A stretch of DNA of 64,000 bases, taken from the NCBI GenBank assembly GCA_003049485.1, contig PYST01000220.1:1-64000 (forward strand), given 5' to 3'. Source of the DNA: Ophioceras dolichostomum (lineage: Eukaryota > Ascomycota > Sordariomycetes > Magnaporthales > Ophioceraceae). Numbering within the stretch: position 1 is the stretch's first letter; each line of letters starts with the position of its first letter. The notes under the pieces were generated by a model. That model ran no database searches and had not been told where the DNA came from. It saw only the letters and a list, made by a program, of their open reading frames with translations. Below are positions 13,701-25,493 of the stretch, in pieces. The position numbers and the translations under genes are program-made.

Positions 13701-13955
13701 CCTGGGTACTGACTCGTTCGATTTTCTCCCCCTCGATGTTTTTAGGACAAGGAATCCATCGTTCAGCAGCACAACCGCTCCGTCTTCGTCAGGGAGTGCA
13801 TCAGAGACGAGCTGGTCACCTTCCAGAACACGCAGTACCACGTCACGCGCTGGAACCAGGACTGGGCCCAGGAGCGCGTCAAGTACTCGGAGATGCTTGC
13901 TGACAACTGGCGTAGGCTGCTGGATGAGCTGGAGGGCATGCCGACTGGGGAGTAG
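10772..13955 (+). CDS. MVP1: sorting nexin Mvp1 (PX-BAR)
   Basis: Endosomal sorting nexin of the Mvp1/SNX8 family, which binds phosphoinositides and drives endosome recycling. Four exons: 10772-11360, 11710-12800, 12948-13541 and 13746-13955; 827 residues. The N-terminus is acidic and disordered, with an EH-like helical stretch around 80-190. A long Ser/Gly/Pro linker follows, then the PX domain at about 449-560 with the lipid-binding RRYSDF motif near 483-488 and a PPK loop. The C-terminal 265 residues are the helical BAR-type region. All three introns have GT...AG ends and preserve phase; the second joins MFLTVPT to ELSVWRKQ, a conserved Mvp1 junction. Longer than yeast Mvp1 because of the linker. 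Confidence 0.93.
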
Positions 13956-15341
13956 TAATAGTAGTAGTAGTAGTGGTAGTGGTATGGAAGTGTTCCCAAA
14001 TAGCTGGAATCGGCTGGAAAGGAGGGGAGAACGGGGCTGATTAATCGTCGTGTCTGTTCATATGTCCTTCCCAATGTCCCATTTGCCTCCTACCCCCTTT
14101 TGTCTTGTCACATTCCGACTCTTGTCTCCCATCCACCTGTCACATAACACCCAAGAGCACACTACCCCATACACACCATCGTTGTTGTTTCCGTCTTAAT
14201 CCTCGCAAGTTTTTATATCCTCGGCGCTCGAGCAGAGGAAGTTTTGTTACCCTATTGCATGCTAGTTGGTCTTTTTCCGTCTGGGTTTGTCGACTGTATC
14301 CATCGATCATGGTTCAGTCCTTGTTCTTTTTGCTTTTTTATCTCGTTTGGCTCTTTTGTCCTTATTGGAAACTAGGAATATTCCCCATTGCATTCGTTAT
14401 ATCAAGTGGTGTCTTTCCGCGACTGCTGTGTTGGCTTGACCTGAATTGGTTGATGCTTCCGTGGGTTCACAGGGAGATGAACCACAAGACGGGTTTGAAG
14501 CCTATGTCCAGCAAGATTGTAGTTTCGTGTCAAATGTAGCTCGAATACGCGGAGCACCAATATAACAAACATGTCTTCCATTCCATCCTTCCGAGTTGGC
14601 AGCAGCTTTCGTCCAAGCATCACAAGGGATGCGATGACCCCTGTCGCTTTTCGTGGCCCCTCATTTGTTGGCGGACGACCCCACTAACGCAACGCCCACC
14701 CGCGCGACACAAACCTTTTCAGCCTCGTACTCTGATCCTGACCTCTTGCCCAATTCTGACGTAACGCCCGCCATTCGACCAGCCTTCTCGTGCAGTTCCT
14801 CGTCCTGTGGTCCCGCGGGTTCTAGCCTCCTCGGCGATATAGACCCATCCGGCTTCTATTGGTACGTACGCCTCTATATTTGTCCCAGAGGCAGGAGATA
14901 CCATACCCTGTCCCGCTCACCTCCTGCCGTCACGACCACCGACCGAACGCTAACCCCGCAGCAGCAGCTATCGTCTCGCCCAACCCAACCCGAGTGCATC
15001 TCTCCTTTTCCCTCCCCGAGCAGCTTTGAACGTACGCACGCCACAGAACCCCCTCGCCGCAGCCCAGTTCCCTCGATTTCGTTCCTGATAAAAGTCGAGC
15101 CCCGCCACCCCTCCCTTCGAGCCGACCGACAGCAGCTCCCTTAGAAGCTGTGCGCCTCTGTCCTGTCCAGGTCTTGTATCGCGCACTCTCGGCCGGCGCC
15201 CAACCTTTCGTTCGTTCGTTGGTTGCCATAGAGTCGTCCTCCCTCATCAGTCGCCTTTTTTTTCCCTCCTCTCTCCCGAGTTACCCGTACCACGCAGTCA
15301 GTCGGTCGGGCGATCGGTTTTCGAACGAGACGTCGTCCACG
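13956..15341. other. intergenic region, Mvp1 to Dcn1
   Basis: A (tag)n triplet run begins right after the Mvp1 stop (about 13953-13975). The rest is pyrimidine-rich and precedes the Dcn1 start, as expected for a promoter and 5' leader. No gene supported. Confidence 0.55.
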
Positions 15342-17945
15342 ATGCCCTTAACATCGGCGCAGAAGGCGCTAGTGGCCCAGTTCATGTACGCGACTGGCTC
15401 GAACGACAAGATTGCGCAGAGGGTGAGTGCCTACCTACTCGAGGACCTTAGGCAGGCAGGCAGGCATCAGGCAGGCGCCCTAGTCGATGCCGTTGGGGTA
15501 AGAAGAGGAGACGACAGAGAACTGGAAAGAGAGACAGTGATGGAGGGAAGGAAAGAGGAAGGCGAAATCGAAGCGCGACGACATGATACGACGGCACAAG
15601 ACCTAGCTGTCTGTGGACCTCAGTCGCGCGCGTGTGTGCCCTTTGTCGTGATTCCCTCCGCCGGTCTGCCCAAGCCGAGCCTGGGGACCTACAGCGCTGG
15701 CGAGATCTCTGGAGGGCATGGGTGCTGGGGTGGTAGTGGTGGGGGAGGAGTGAAGAAGACGGCTTCTATTTCGTTTCGCTCCTTCTTTGTTCTCTGCATC
15801 TGTACCTGCTTCTGACTGACGCGAACCTCTTGGGCTTTAGTTTCTCAAAAACGCGCAGTACAAACTCGACGTTGCTGCGGATGCGTAAGTGAGGATTGCT
15901 TTCTTTGTCACTTGTTCGATGGGACTTCCCTTTCTCTTTTCCTCCAGCCTTTTGGTTGGCTCTTCCTTCCCTATATCGGCGTTTGCTGTTGTTGATTTCA
16001 TAGAAGAAAGAAGAAACCATTTCTTCTCTTTCGCCCTTCTAGAGTGGTGGTCATGCTCCTTTGCCATGGCTGTAGGCGGGTCAAAGTTGGCCGCCTTCTC
16101 CCCTGGATGGACGACGTGAAGAGGGGATTTCTGTTTTGGGTCAGTCAGTTGCTGTGTTTTATTCTGGTTGTTGGTGGCTCTCCTGTCTTGCTGTAATAGC
16201 TTTCTCCCGCTTTCTGTTCGCTGTCTCTTTGGTTGTGACTTGCGTTCGATCTGTCTTAAGTTCTCGTTTGCCGATGATGGACGGATCACAGCGGAACGTG
16301 GTGACATTAGGCCTTGTTTGGGGTCCCTCGGAGAGTGAATGGAGAGTTGGAGGGAACGCTGGTCATGGATCTGCAACGTCTGCTCCACTGATTGCGTCTT
16401 ATATCGTGCGGAGTTGCTGGCAACATTTCAACACGCCTCCCCTCGAGCTCCCATGGCATACCAAGCTCCCCAGACATTGCAGCTTGATTCTTTTGTCCCT
16501 CCAGTCTCAACAGCTTGTGAAGGGCCGCGACCACTCGGAGTATGCCCCCGCCTGAGAAGAACCCGTGGTCGTTCTTCTCACGCTGGTGTTCGGGAATGCG
16601 GGGCAAACGGAGGCAGCGCAAAGAGTCCCTACGCAAGCGCAACGGGCCGCCCTCACTGTATGACTTCACCACAACAACCCGGTGGGCAGTCGCAAGCGGT
16701 TCCCGGCCGTCACTACCTTACTATCTTACCTGCTCAACGTCATCAGTCCAGCCTCTTTTTCTTCTACCCTGCAAGCCCGAATTCTCATTTATCCGCTCCG
16801 GTTTTCTCGAACCGACTTCTCCCTCGCACCTCGCCATCTATACGCCTTGCACCGCTCTATCATTTTACATCGGCTTCCGTACAAATGGCTTCACGCTACC
16901 AACTCCGGCGGACCCCTCGGCGCGTCGCTGCTAACGCCCCGGTGTCATACAGATACTTCAGCAGTAACCCCAACTTAGCTGCCGCCGCTTCACCAAACGA
17001 CGCCAAACTCGACAAGCTGTTCAACGATTTGCGCAGTACGTCCCCGAACCCCGCAACCACCACGACTCCTCGCACCTCTATGATAGCCCCGTGACGGGTA
17101 GGAGAGCCCGTCAGATACCTTTGCCGACTCGTGTGCTAACTTGTGCATCTGCTGCTCCATTCGTCTGTCGTCTGCAGCGAGCCCACAGGATGGACAGGAC
17201 TCTCTGTCGACCGAGTCGGTGATGAAATATGCCCAAAACCTGGGCGTCAGCCCTGAAGACGCCGGCATTTTCGTCCTGATGGAGCTTGTCCAGGCGCCGT
17301 CACTCGGCACCATAACCCGAGAGGGCTTCGTCAACGGCTGGAAGGCTGTCGAGTAAGGCCATACCTTTGTCCCCCGCCCCTCTCGCGACGGTGTCCTTTT
17401 ATGCCGCGCCGACAGGGTCGGCTACTCCACCTACCTACCGCACTTGATGGCGTGACTAACGACCGACCCCCAAAACCCACAGCGCCACTGCCACGAAGAC
17501 CGGCCAGAAGGACTACATCCAATCCTCGATCCGCCGCCTCCCGCATGACCCCGAGCTCTTCAAGCGGGTGTACCGCTACACGTTCGTCGCCGGCAAGGAG
17601 ACGCCCGAGCAGCGCGCCATCCCGCTCGAGAACGCCGTCGTCTACTGGCAGTGCATGTTCGCCCTCCCCCCCGCCCCCGGGAGGCCCTGGACGTCGCCCC
17701 TGACGGGCCGGAACTGGCTCCCGCTCTGGACCGAGTACCTCGTGGACACCTGGAAGCGGACCGTGTCCAAGGACATGTGGAACCAGACGCTCGAGTTCGC
17801 CGTCAAGTCGGCCCAGGACCCGGCCCTGGGCTTCTGGACCCCGGACGGCGCCTGGCCGTCCGTCATCGACGACTTCGTGGTGTGGGTCAAGGCAAGGAAC
17901 GCGGCCGAGCCGGGCTGTGCGGCGAATCCGATGGAGGTCGACTAA
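15342..17945 (+). CDS. DCN1: Dcn1-type NEDD8 E3 ligase cofactor
   Basis: Scaffold that recruits the NEDD8-charged E2 to cullins and promotes cullin neddylation. Five exons: 15342-15422, 15841-15884, 16953-17035, 17178-17352 and 17483-17945; 281 residues, the usual Dcn1 size. Exons 1-3 encode the UBA-like domain (AQKALVAQFMYATGSNDKIA, then FLKNAQYKLDVAADAYF). Exons 4-5 encode the cullin-binding PONY domain, with the C-terminal signature MWNQTLEF...DFVVWV. Phase is kept at every junction. Intron 1 (418 nt) and intron 2 (1,068 nt) are unusually long for a filamentous fungus. An in-frame ATG about 70 nt upstream of exon 3 could start an isoform lacking the UBA part. Confidence 0.92.
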
Positions 17946-19011
17946 CGTAGTTTCTCGATGGGACGGGGTGGGTGATACGGATGGGGGACAGGGCGGGATG
18001 GGATCGGGCCTGTCTCATGTCTTCGTCGGTTGGTAGGTTGGGTGGTTGGCTAGATGGATGGATGGATTGATGGATTGATGCCCTACGCTGCCGTTGGAGC
18101 TTGTGTGTGGCCGGCCATATTGATCGGGCTGGCGGCGGGCGGCGCCTTGCATGAACGTTTCCGTCATCCGGGCACGTACGTGCCCGTACCTGGGAATATC
18201 CCTGGCGGAAGCGCTACACCTTGGGACACCCCGAAGAAGGTCTCTGGAAGGGCTGGGCTGTGGTGGGAACCATAGATTGGGGAGAAGATGACGCAAGCCA
18301 CCTCTTGCTCTTGTTCTGAGGCAATGGGCGATCAGGAGATAGCACATGATATTTTCATAGATTGGTTCCGCGTCGCGTCTGCATCATCCCTCCTCCCTTT
18401 CTTTCTTCTTTTTTTTCTTTTTATCTCTCTGGCTTGCTAATGGTATCGGGAGAGGAGCCGGTAGCCGTCGTCATCGCTATTGCGCACGGTTCCGTCTGTC
18501 GACACCTGCACCACATGAATCCCTTTACTGCTCAGGGTTGTTTTGATCCGTTTTTGGCATGGAATACATTCGCGTGTCTTTTCCAGAAACTTGAGAAAAC
18601 TCGGACTCAGTGACGAGCAACGTGAGGTCGATCCCATATGTCTATTCCTGAATATTTGTACATCTTCGCAGTAGACTTTCTCCTGCTCGGCCACTGGTCC
18701 GTGCCGAGCCAAGGTCGTCGCTTATGCCCACCCGACTCTGGGAGGTTGGGTCCAGTATATCATCCAAACATACATGCCGTAGTCCTACAAGCCATGCAGG
18801 GCCCTAGCGGCGGCTGGCTTCCTCCTCTGCAGACGCCACGCCTCGCCTTTGTGTCCACAAGGCTGGCAGGTGTCGTCGGCCCGACAAGATCCGGAGAGGA
18901 CACCAGCCAGAGCAGAGCATCCTGCAACGGCTCCCCGCCCAGCCGACTCTTACACAGTCTCTCTCTCCACCCATCTATCCATCCATCCAGCCAGCACCCC
19001 TACTCCAAGCC
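17946..19011. other. convergent intergenic region
   Basis: Lies between the 3' ends of Dcn1 (+) and bS6m (-). It contains a perfect 18-bp palindrome at 18169-18186 and ggat / tcca short repeats near 18050 and 18970. No gene supported. Confidence 0.55.
18169..18186. repeat. perfect 18-bp palindrome
   Basis: CGGGCACGTACGTGCCCG equals its own reverse complement. It sits about 225 nt beyond the Dcn1 stop in the convergent intergenic region. It could be a symmetric protein-binding site or chance. Confidence 0.7.
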
Positions 19012-19857
19012 CTAATTCCGCAACATCGCCTCGATGCCCCCAACTTTGTTCCTCACGTTCCATCTGATCTCGCTCAGCCTCGGCAGGTTCTCGAGCTTGC
19101 CGTCCCCCAGCTTCACCGAGGAGTGCCGGATGACCTTGGGGTCGAGTGTGAGCGCCTTCGAGACGGCCGCCTGCGCCGCGCCGCTGGCGTCGTAGCGCAT
19201 GACGAAGTACTGGCCCTGCGTGTAGCGCACCTGGGCGTGCGTGATGGCCCGCGGCAGGGAGAACGAGCCCCAGTTCGTGACGTCGCGGATCACGCCGCCG
19301 GAGCGGAGGATCGATTGGCCGGCTGTGAGGACGATTCTGCGGTGGGGGAGAGAGGGTTAGGAGAGAAGGTTAGCGTTGAGTGCTGGGAAGGTGTGGAGTG
19401 TTCTCTTGTTTTGTTTTTGTGCGCGTTTGTGCGTGTATGTGCGTGTATATGTATATGACACCCCGGTGTGAACAGCGCGGGAGGTAGTCGTCGTATCAAG
19501 GCGGTGGGCGACGCTTGCTGCTCGAGAAGGGGGTAGGTGTGTCGCCTGGGTTTCCCAACGAGAACGAAGGGTTCGCTCGGGGTTCCTAGGACCCGGGCGG
19601 GAAGCGATTCGGATAGAGTAATCGATGGTAGAGGGGGAGAAAAGCCAGGCGACTTCGAACTGTGTGGGCGCAACGTAGAAACGACGAGGGCGGGCAAATC
19701 GGGGGGGATGAGCAAACTCACTCTCTCACCTCGGCCACCTGGCCGGGTCGGACCTAGAAGGATAGAAGAATTGCCGTCAGTATCTCTCGAAGGGCACGGA
19801 TACAGCATGAGGGGGGAGGCGGAGAGGGCTTACAATTCCTATTAACTCGTATAACAT
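19012..19857 (-). CDS. MRP17: mitochondrial ribosomal protein bS6m
   Basis: Small-subunit mitoribosomal protein of the bS6 family (yeast MRP17). Three exons on the minus strand: 19857-19834 (24 nt), 19753-19722 (32 nt) and 19336-19012; 126 residues, normal for the family. The tiny first exons spell MLYELIGI and VRPGQVAEVRE, the conserved first beta strand and start of helix 1, and join to IVLTAGQSILRSGGVIRDV in exon 3. Without them the protein would lack the N-terminal strand of the S6 ferredoxin-like fold. Introns are 80 nt (GTAAGC...CTAG) and 385 nt (GTGAGT...GCAG); phase is kept. No cleavable presequence is obvious, as is common for this protein. Confidence 0.93.
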
Positions 19858-21433
19858 CTTGCAGCACGCCCTCGATGCATCGAGGTTCGGTTGCAGGAGT
19901 TCAGTTCGGTTCCCTACCTTACATGGACCGGCTCTTGGTTGCGCTGGAAATTTTTGGAGGAGCGGCATGTTCCGCGCTGGGGCCCACTCGCCTCCGCACA
20001 CCAATCATGACTAACGCGGCCGGCATGCCCCACCCGACCCGAGCACTGAAAATCAGGGGTCCATCCTCTCTCTGATCCACGTCCATGACTCCATCAATGC
20101 TCATAGTCAATGGCGAGACTCGAAAAGATGGCTGGGATGAACACCGCTTTGATTAGACTCCCCAGCCACGTAGGTAGGCCAGGTGCATCGAGATGTGATC
20201 ACCGCGAAAATCGCAAAGAGCTAAACACAGCGTCCGGTTTCCTTCCCGGACAGAATCAAGCAATCCACAAGTGAGTTAAGTACCCATCCCGGTATCATCC
20301 ATCCATTGTCCATTGCCAGTGCCATACGACTCCTTAGATGACAGACCACTCACTCCTCCGTGGGTTCTCGCTCTTGGGAACGCAACGTGGAAAAGACAGT
20401 CTGCTGATGGTCACACAGTCGTCTTGCTGGGGCCCCTGCACGTGCCCATGCCCTGCGCCAAATCCACCGCGAAAAGGCAGCCTGGTTATTATCTAGTAGA
20501 CACGGGAGTGATGTGAGAGAAGGTATCGAGGTGCTGGTTGGCGGCGTCTCGACTAGGTATATGATATTGTAATTTGGTTCGGAATAAAGAGCGAAGCCTC
20601 CCAGAGTTGGTCGTCGGTTGATGAACACTCGAAGAGAGCAAGTAGAGATAAGAGATCGTTTGGACTAATCGCACAGGGGATAATAATATGTAGAATGGAT
20701 CAAAGAAGACGCAGAGAGAGCGCGCCCGTTGCTCGTGAGAGGGATGAAGTGGCGGAGGCCGTGAGGGCGCCAACCCAGGGGTCGCAGTTGATGTATGAAC
20801 CCAGAAGAACACACCCCAACGCGGGAAGTACCGATACCCATAGAAAAACCCATACAAGTAGAAGACGAGGAGGACCAGATAGGCCCGAAGGAGAAAAAGA
20901 AAAGCAAAGAGAGTTAATGGCAAGAAGACCGAACAAAAAAAATGATGATCTGGCGCCGTGGGGTAGGGGTATCTCCGCCGCTGGGCGTCCGAAACTCGAA
21001 AGGCTTTCATTTTTCCGCCGCAAGAGAAAAAATTCCCGATGAAAGACAACAAAGGAAAGAAATAGGTCGCGCCCGTGAAATATTTTAGAAAAGCAGAAAG
21101 AGGCAAAAGAGGCTAGGGTGTTTTTGTGCAGTTGGGTAGTCATCAATATCGAGAAAGGCAAGGGTGGAAGGAAAAGGGCTGTAGATGATACATGACGGTT
21201 GTTAGTACATATTAGACATGAAAGTAAGAAAGTTGATAATGGAATGGCTGCTGATCATAGAATGAATGAGATGATCGCTGGGGGACAGTCTCGGCGGTCT
21301 ATTATAAGAGCGGATAGTTTTCGCTCTCTAGATGATATGGGTGGTTGGGTGTTGTTGTGGTCCGGGCTTCGAGAAAACAAGCGCGGCTGGTTCAATCGGG
21401 CATATAATAGGCGCGAGCGCAGGAGTTAATCGA
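19858..21433. other. intergenic region upstream of bS6m
   Basis: Holds the bS6m promoter and the 3' flank of the DUF3716-protein gene. Minus-strand open frames at 20489-21161 are Phe/Leu/Ser-rich because the plus strand is A/G-rich; they show no family signature and look like 3'-UTR composition. No gene supported. Confidence 0.5.
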
Positions 21434-24420
21434 TCAGGGCGGCGATTTGCCCTCGTCAGAGTCGTCGACAGGCAGGACCTCGGAGGTCATCTCAGCCCAG
21501 GCGTCGTCGATAAAGCCACTATTCCCACACACCCACCATATTCGGTTAGCCACAAGGACACCGACAGAAAATAAAAACATGAGGGGCTGACAAGGAAAGA
21601 AGGAGGGCGGTAAGCCAGAGAACACGGAAGCAAAACTTACGGACTAGTCTTAAGCAGCTTAACCCCCTTCCTCTTAAGGAACTTCAAGAACCGCCGCTTC
21701 GTCCTCTCCCTCTTGAACTGCGCCAAGATGTCCCCCCTGTACTCCACGCCGGGCACGGGGCGTGTCGACACGATGATCCGCTGGTTCTCCGAGGACCACA
21801 CGATCTCGATCAGCTCCGTCAGGCGCAGGTGGAAGTCGATGGGCTCCTTGTACACGCCCCACGCGGGCGGGCGGACTTCTCTCAAAACCTGGTGCTCGAA
21901 GTAGTCGCCCACGCCGTCGTCGGACGACGCCGGGTCGACCCAGTGCCAGTACTGCGTGATGTCGGTGTTGGACGTGCGCGACCGCGTCTTGATCTGGCTG
22001 ACGCGCCAGTCGACGCGCATCACCGTGTCGCGGCTGTAGCTGTCCGTCGAGGTGTAGCCCGCCGACTCGAGGTCGAGCGCGTCCTCCGACAGCGCCTGCG
22101 GCGTGAGGCGCAGCTTCTTCGCGCTCGACTGGTCTGCTGCTGCGGGCGGCTGCTGTTGCATTGAGCCTGGAGCCGCCGGGGCGGCCGCGGTGCCGTTCTG
22201 GTACGCCGGGTTCTCAGCAGAGTTCTGCTGATGCGGTGCCGGTGTCGGCTGCTGCAGGTGCAGAGAGTCCGGGTACTGTAACGACGAAGATATCTGCGGC
22301 GGTGCCTGCAGCTGCGGCCTCTCGTCCTCGTCACTAGGCGTAGTCACCGAAGAGCCGAGTCCTCCGTGGTCGTACAGGGACCGTCCGCCACCGCCGCCGC
22401 CCGGGAGTAGATGGCCGGACGGTCCGGCCTCGGCCGACATCGACGTGGAGGACTGCAGTTTAGTAGGAGTGCCCTTCGGCGTGTTGTGCGGCTCCTTACG
22501 CTTCTCCGAGCGAGCACGCTTCGTCGCGGATCCCGCCCCGGTCGGCGTGGTAGTCCCATTGGTGCCACTGCCGCTCGCGTTGGCAGCGGCAGCGGCGGCC
22601 GCCGCGGCCTTCGCAGCCTGCCTCGCCTTGTATCCCGACGGGCGGCCGATGTTGCCGAAGCCGTTCTTGGAGCGCAGAATCTGCAGCTTCGGGTCGTGGT
22701 ATAAGTTGTGAACCACCTTTGACAGCTGGAAGGCCTTCGGATTCTCCATGTACACCTCATTCAGGCGCTCGCGCAGCCACTCTATGGGCGTGACGTCGAT
22801 GGTGTGGAACTTGCGGAGCTCGTCCAGCGTGCCGACCATGCGGTAGATGGTGTCGTAGTTGAGGAACCCGGTGTTGATGAAGCGCTTGCCCACGATCTGG
22901 TACGGGTTGATCTCGCCGTCGTCCAGGAACTTCATGATCAGGTTGCCACGGTTGACCTGCCGGCCCGCGAGGAACTTGGCGTGCTTCTCCGTGTTGTTGC
23001 CGTTCAGCTGGTAGCCCTCGAGCTTCTGCTGCCACTTCCGCAGCTGCGCCTCGATGTTGCTGCCGATGGGCTTCCACGTCGCGTCCCAGTAGGCGTCCAT
23101 CTCGGAGATCTTGCGAAGAGGCACACCCTCCATCAGCTCCGGCTCGAGATACACTTCGCCATCATGCTTCAGCGAAAGAGTGGCACGTTTGATCTCCGGT
23201 AGGTCGCCGGCATTAGGGTCGTCGGCGGCGGGCGAATCGGCGTCGTCGGCGCGGGGAGTGTCCGCTTCGGAGCCGTCTAGCGGTGAGTTCTTCCGCTTGT
23301 TCGTGCCGATGCCCTTGCCTTCTGAAGGTAGCGACGTGCGTAATTTGCCAGGTGTCGACGCGGACCGGGCGGGGGTGTGGAGAGCGGCGGAGCCGGCGTT
23401 GACTGCCTTGAAGCCGCCCGTGCTCGAAGCTATAGGCAAGGTGCTGATGGCAGGCTCTCTCGGGCCGCCTCGCTGCTTCTGCTCGGAAGCCGACTCGCGA
23501 ATCGTGGACGCTCCGTGGCATCCCTGCCGTGCCCACTCGCAGCTCCCGCAGCGGGGAAAGTTGCCAGTATCGGGCGCCATAATGCAGTCGGCGAAGACTC
23601 CAGTCCCCCTCGAGCAGGCCTCGCACATCGTCTGGTAGACATCGCCAGTTGCCTGGATCATGCAGCCAATCCACTTGGCGCCCTTGTTGTCGCTCGGCTC
23701 GTAGATGCTCTGCAGGTGCTCGGCCGTGAACTTTCGGGAGGTCCGGATGGTGACCGGCCGAAAGACTGGTCTCGAGCGGAGCATATCCGTCCACTGATTG
23801 CGGATAGGTAGGTCTTTGACGACCCCGATCTGCTTCCCGTCGCCATCGATAACCGTCGCGAAACCGCCCTCCTCGTCAGCCATGATGCCCGCCAGAGGAG
23901 GCGGCTTCTGGCGAGGACGATGCGGAACCTCGGTTGTGTCGACATCCATCGCGTCGATTGGAGACGTTAATGGCTGTGTCCTGTTGGGTGGATTTGATGG
24001 GCCAGCAGTAGGTGCGGCAGAGGCGGCGCTGGTGCCGGTGCCGTTACCATTCACCGGTAAGTCCCGGCCATCCGGAGGCAGCTCGGCCCCGCCCTCCCCG
24101 GCCCTGTGGTACCGTCCGAAGATCTCCCTGCGATCCTCGTCCTCCTTCTCCCGATGCACCCTCAGCTTCTCGCGCGCCTCGTCCATGCTGGCTTCGATCG
24201 AGGACACAATTTCCTCCTTCTCCTGGATGGTTTGCTTCACCCCTCGTAGCTCCACTTCCAACTTGTGTCGTTGGCTATATAGCCCGACAAGCTCCATCTT
24301 TAGTGGCGTCGTGTCCTTCTCGTAATCAGCCGCCAGCTGCTGGTCTTCTTTGTCACGTGTAGCCTTCAGATTGCTCCAAACGCGCTGGGTGATATTCTCC
24401 CAGGAATTCACGTCCTCCAT
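21434..24420 (-). CDS. DUF3716-domain coiled-coil protein
   Basis: Two-exon model: exon 1 is 24420-21641 and exon 2 is 21518-21434, with a 122-nt intron (GTAAGT, CTAAC branch, ATAG); 954 residues. The frame is open upstream to 24447, but no ATG lies there, so the start is MEDVNSWENI at 24420. A coiled coil covers about 20-100 (repeating charged heptads, ELRGVKQTIQEKEEIVSSI). A cysteine cluster at 253, 266, 269, 279, 291, 294 and 301 (CEACSRGTGVFADC...CGSCEWARQGC) matches the fungal DUF3716 domain, probably zinc-binding. A conserved helical block follows at about 410-590, then low-complexity Ala/Gln/Pro, and a basic C-terminal segment around FLKFLKRKGVKLL. Function is unknown; a nuclear role is a guess from the basic and zinc-like parts. 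Confidence 0.85.
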
Positions 24421-25330
24421 CCTTGGCACGTCGTGTTGTGTGGACAATATGACGGAGGGGGGTATTGCGGATTAAAAAAGGTGACAAATAAAAGAGGGGA
24501 GGAAAAAGAAGAAAGGCGGAAAAGGAAAGACGAAAAAGCAGGTGCAAACGCCGCCGAGGCACTATAGGTCAGGTCATCGGCATGCCGTTCCAGAACTTTT
24601 AATGCTGTCGATCCGACGACGCCACACCGCTCGGCGCTAAAGCGGGCGTGGGTACCTCCGTACTTGGTTCTGGAGGGGCGACTTTTGGTGTGCTAAACTC
24701 TGATATTGTTCAGGGTCTGGTCAGCAACATACACACGAACGCCAACAGAATGACCAACGGCCCAGCCAAGCCGAGGCAGGGCAGAGTTGAAGGAGGAATA
24801 TTCCGCTGCCGGCCGCTCGCTCGGGAAACAAAAAAAAAAAGTCGTCGGCGGGGGTGGATGACCCAATATTAAAGAAATGGTCACTTCACTCCTCCTGTGT
24901 GGTCGACACATAAAATTATGGACCAACGAGGCTTGTTTGGTGGACGAATAGAACAACAATGGCTTGGCGCAGATGCGCCGTCAGGGGTGGTGGGAAGGTA
25001 CGGAATGGGGAAGAAATAAGGGCAAGTGATGTGATGACGACGGATCAAAAGACGTTGGGGTTGGGCGGATCGGGGATTTGGGAGGGAGGAAAGTGAATGA
25101 ACGCGTGTGATGGTGATGTGCCGAAAGGAAAAATAAGATTCGAGATGCTGCTCGCTGGGCTGGGATTAGGGAGAAACATGCAATTAAACGGCCGTGATGC
25201 CTTGAGGCTCGGAGTGCAAGTGACTAAGTGCTCGCTCTCGCCAGACCAGACCAGACAGGCAGCCAAAAAGAGAGAGAGAGTATTGTGTCGAGACAAATCG
25301 AACATAGTATCTGGTGCGACGTCGTCTTTC

Positions 25331-25370
25331 NNNNNNNNNNNNNNNNNNNNNNNNNNNNNNCCCCCCCCCC
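25331..25370. other. assembly gap followed by C10
   Basis: Thirty N at 25331-25360 are followed directly by ten C. The homopolymer probably caused the break in the assembly. Frames that read through it are artefacts. Confidence 0.95.
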
Positions 25371-25469
25371 AGTTCCATCTGTACCTAGCGAGTGTAGCCC
25401 CAAAGTGGTGGGTGACAGATGCAAACGAACGGGCTTGGTGCTGCTTCTGGCTGGGCTGGGCTTGGCGGG

Positions 25470-25493
25470 CTGGCTGGCTGGCTGGCTGGCTGG
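25470..25493. repeat. CTGG microsatellite
   Basis: Six perfect ctgg units, in intergenic sequence just after the assembly gap. Confidence 0.9.

Noticed and set aside
20489..21161. Hydrophobic minus-strand frames that look like membrane proteins
   Set aside because: Hydrophobicity arises from A/G-rich plus-strand sequence; two overlapping frames look equally hydrophobic and neither has a signature.
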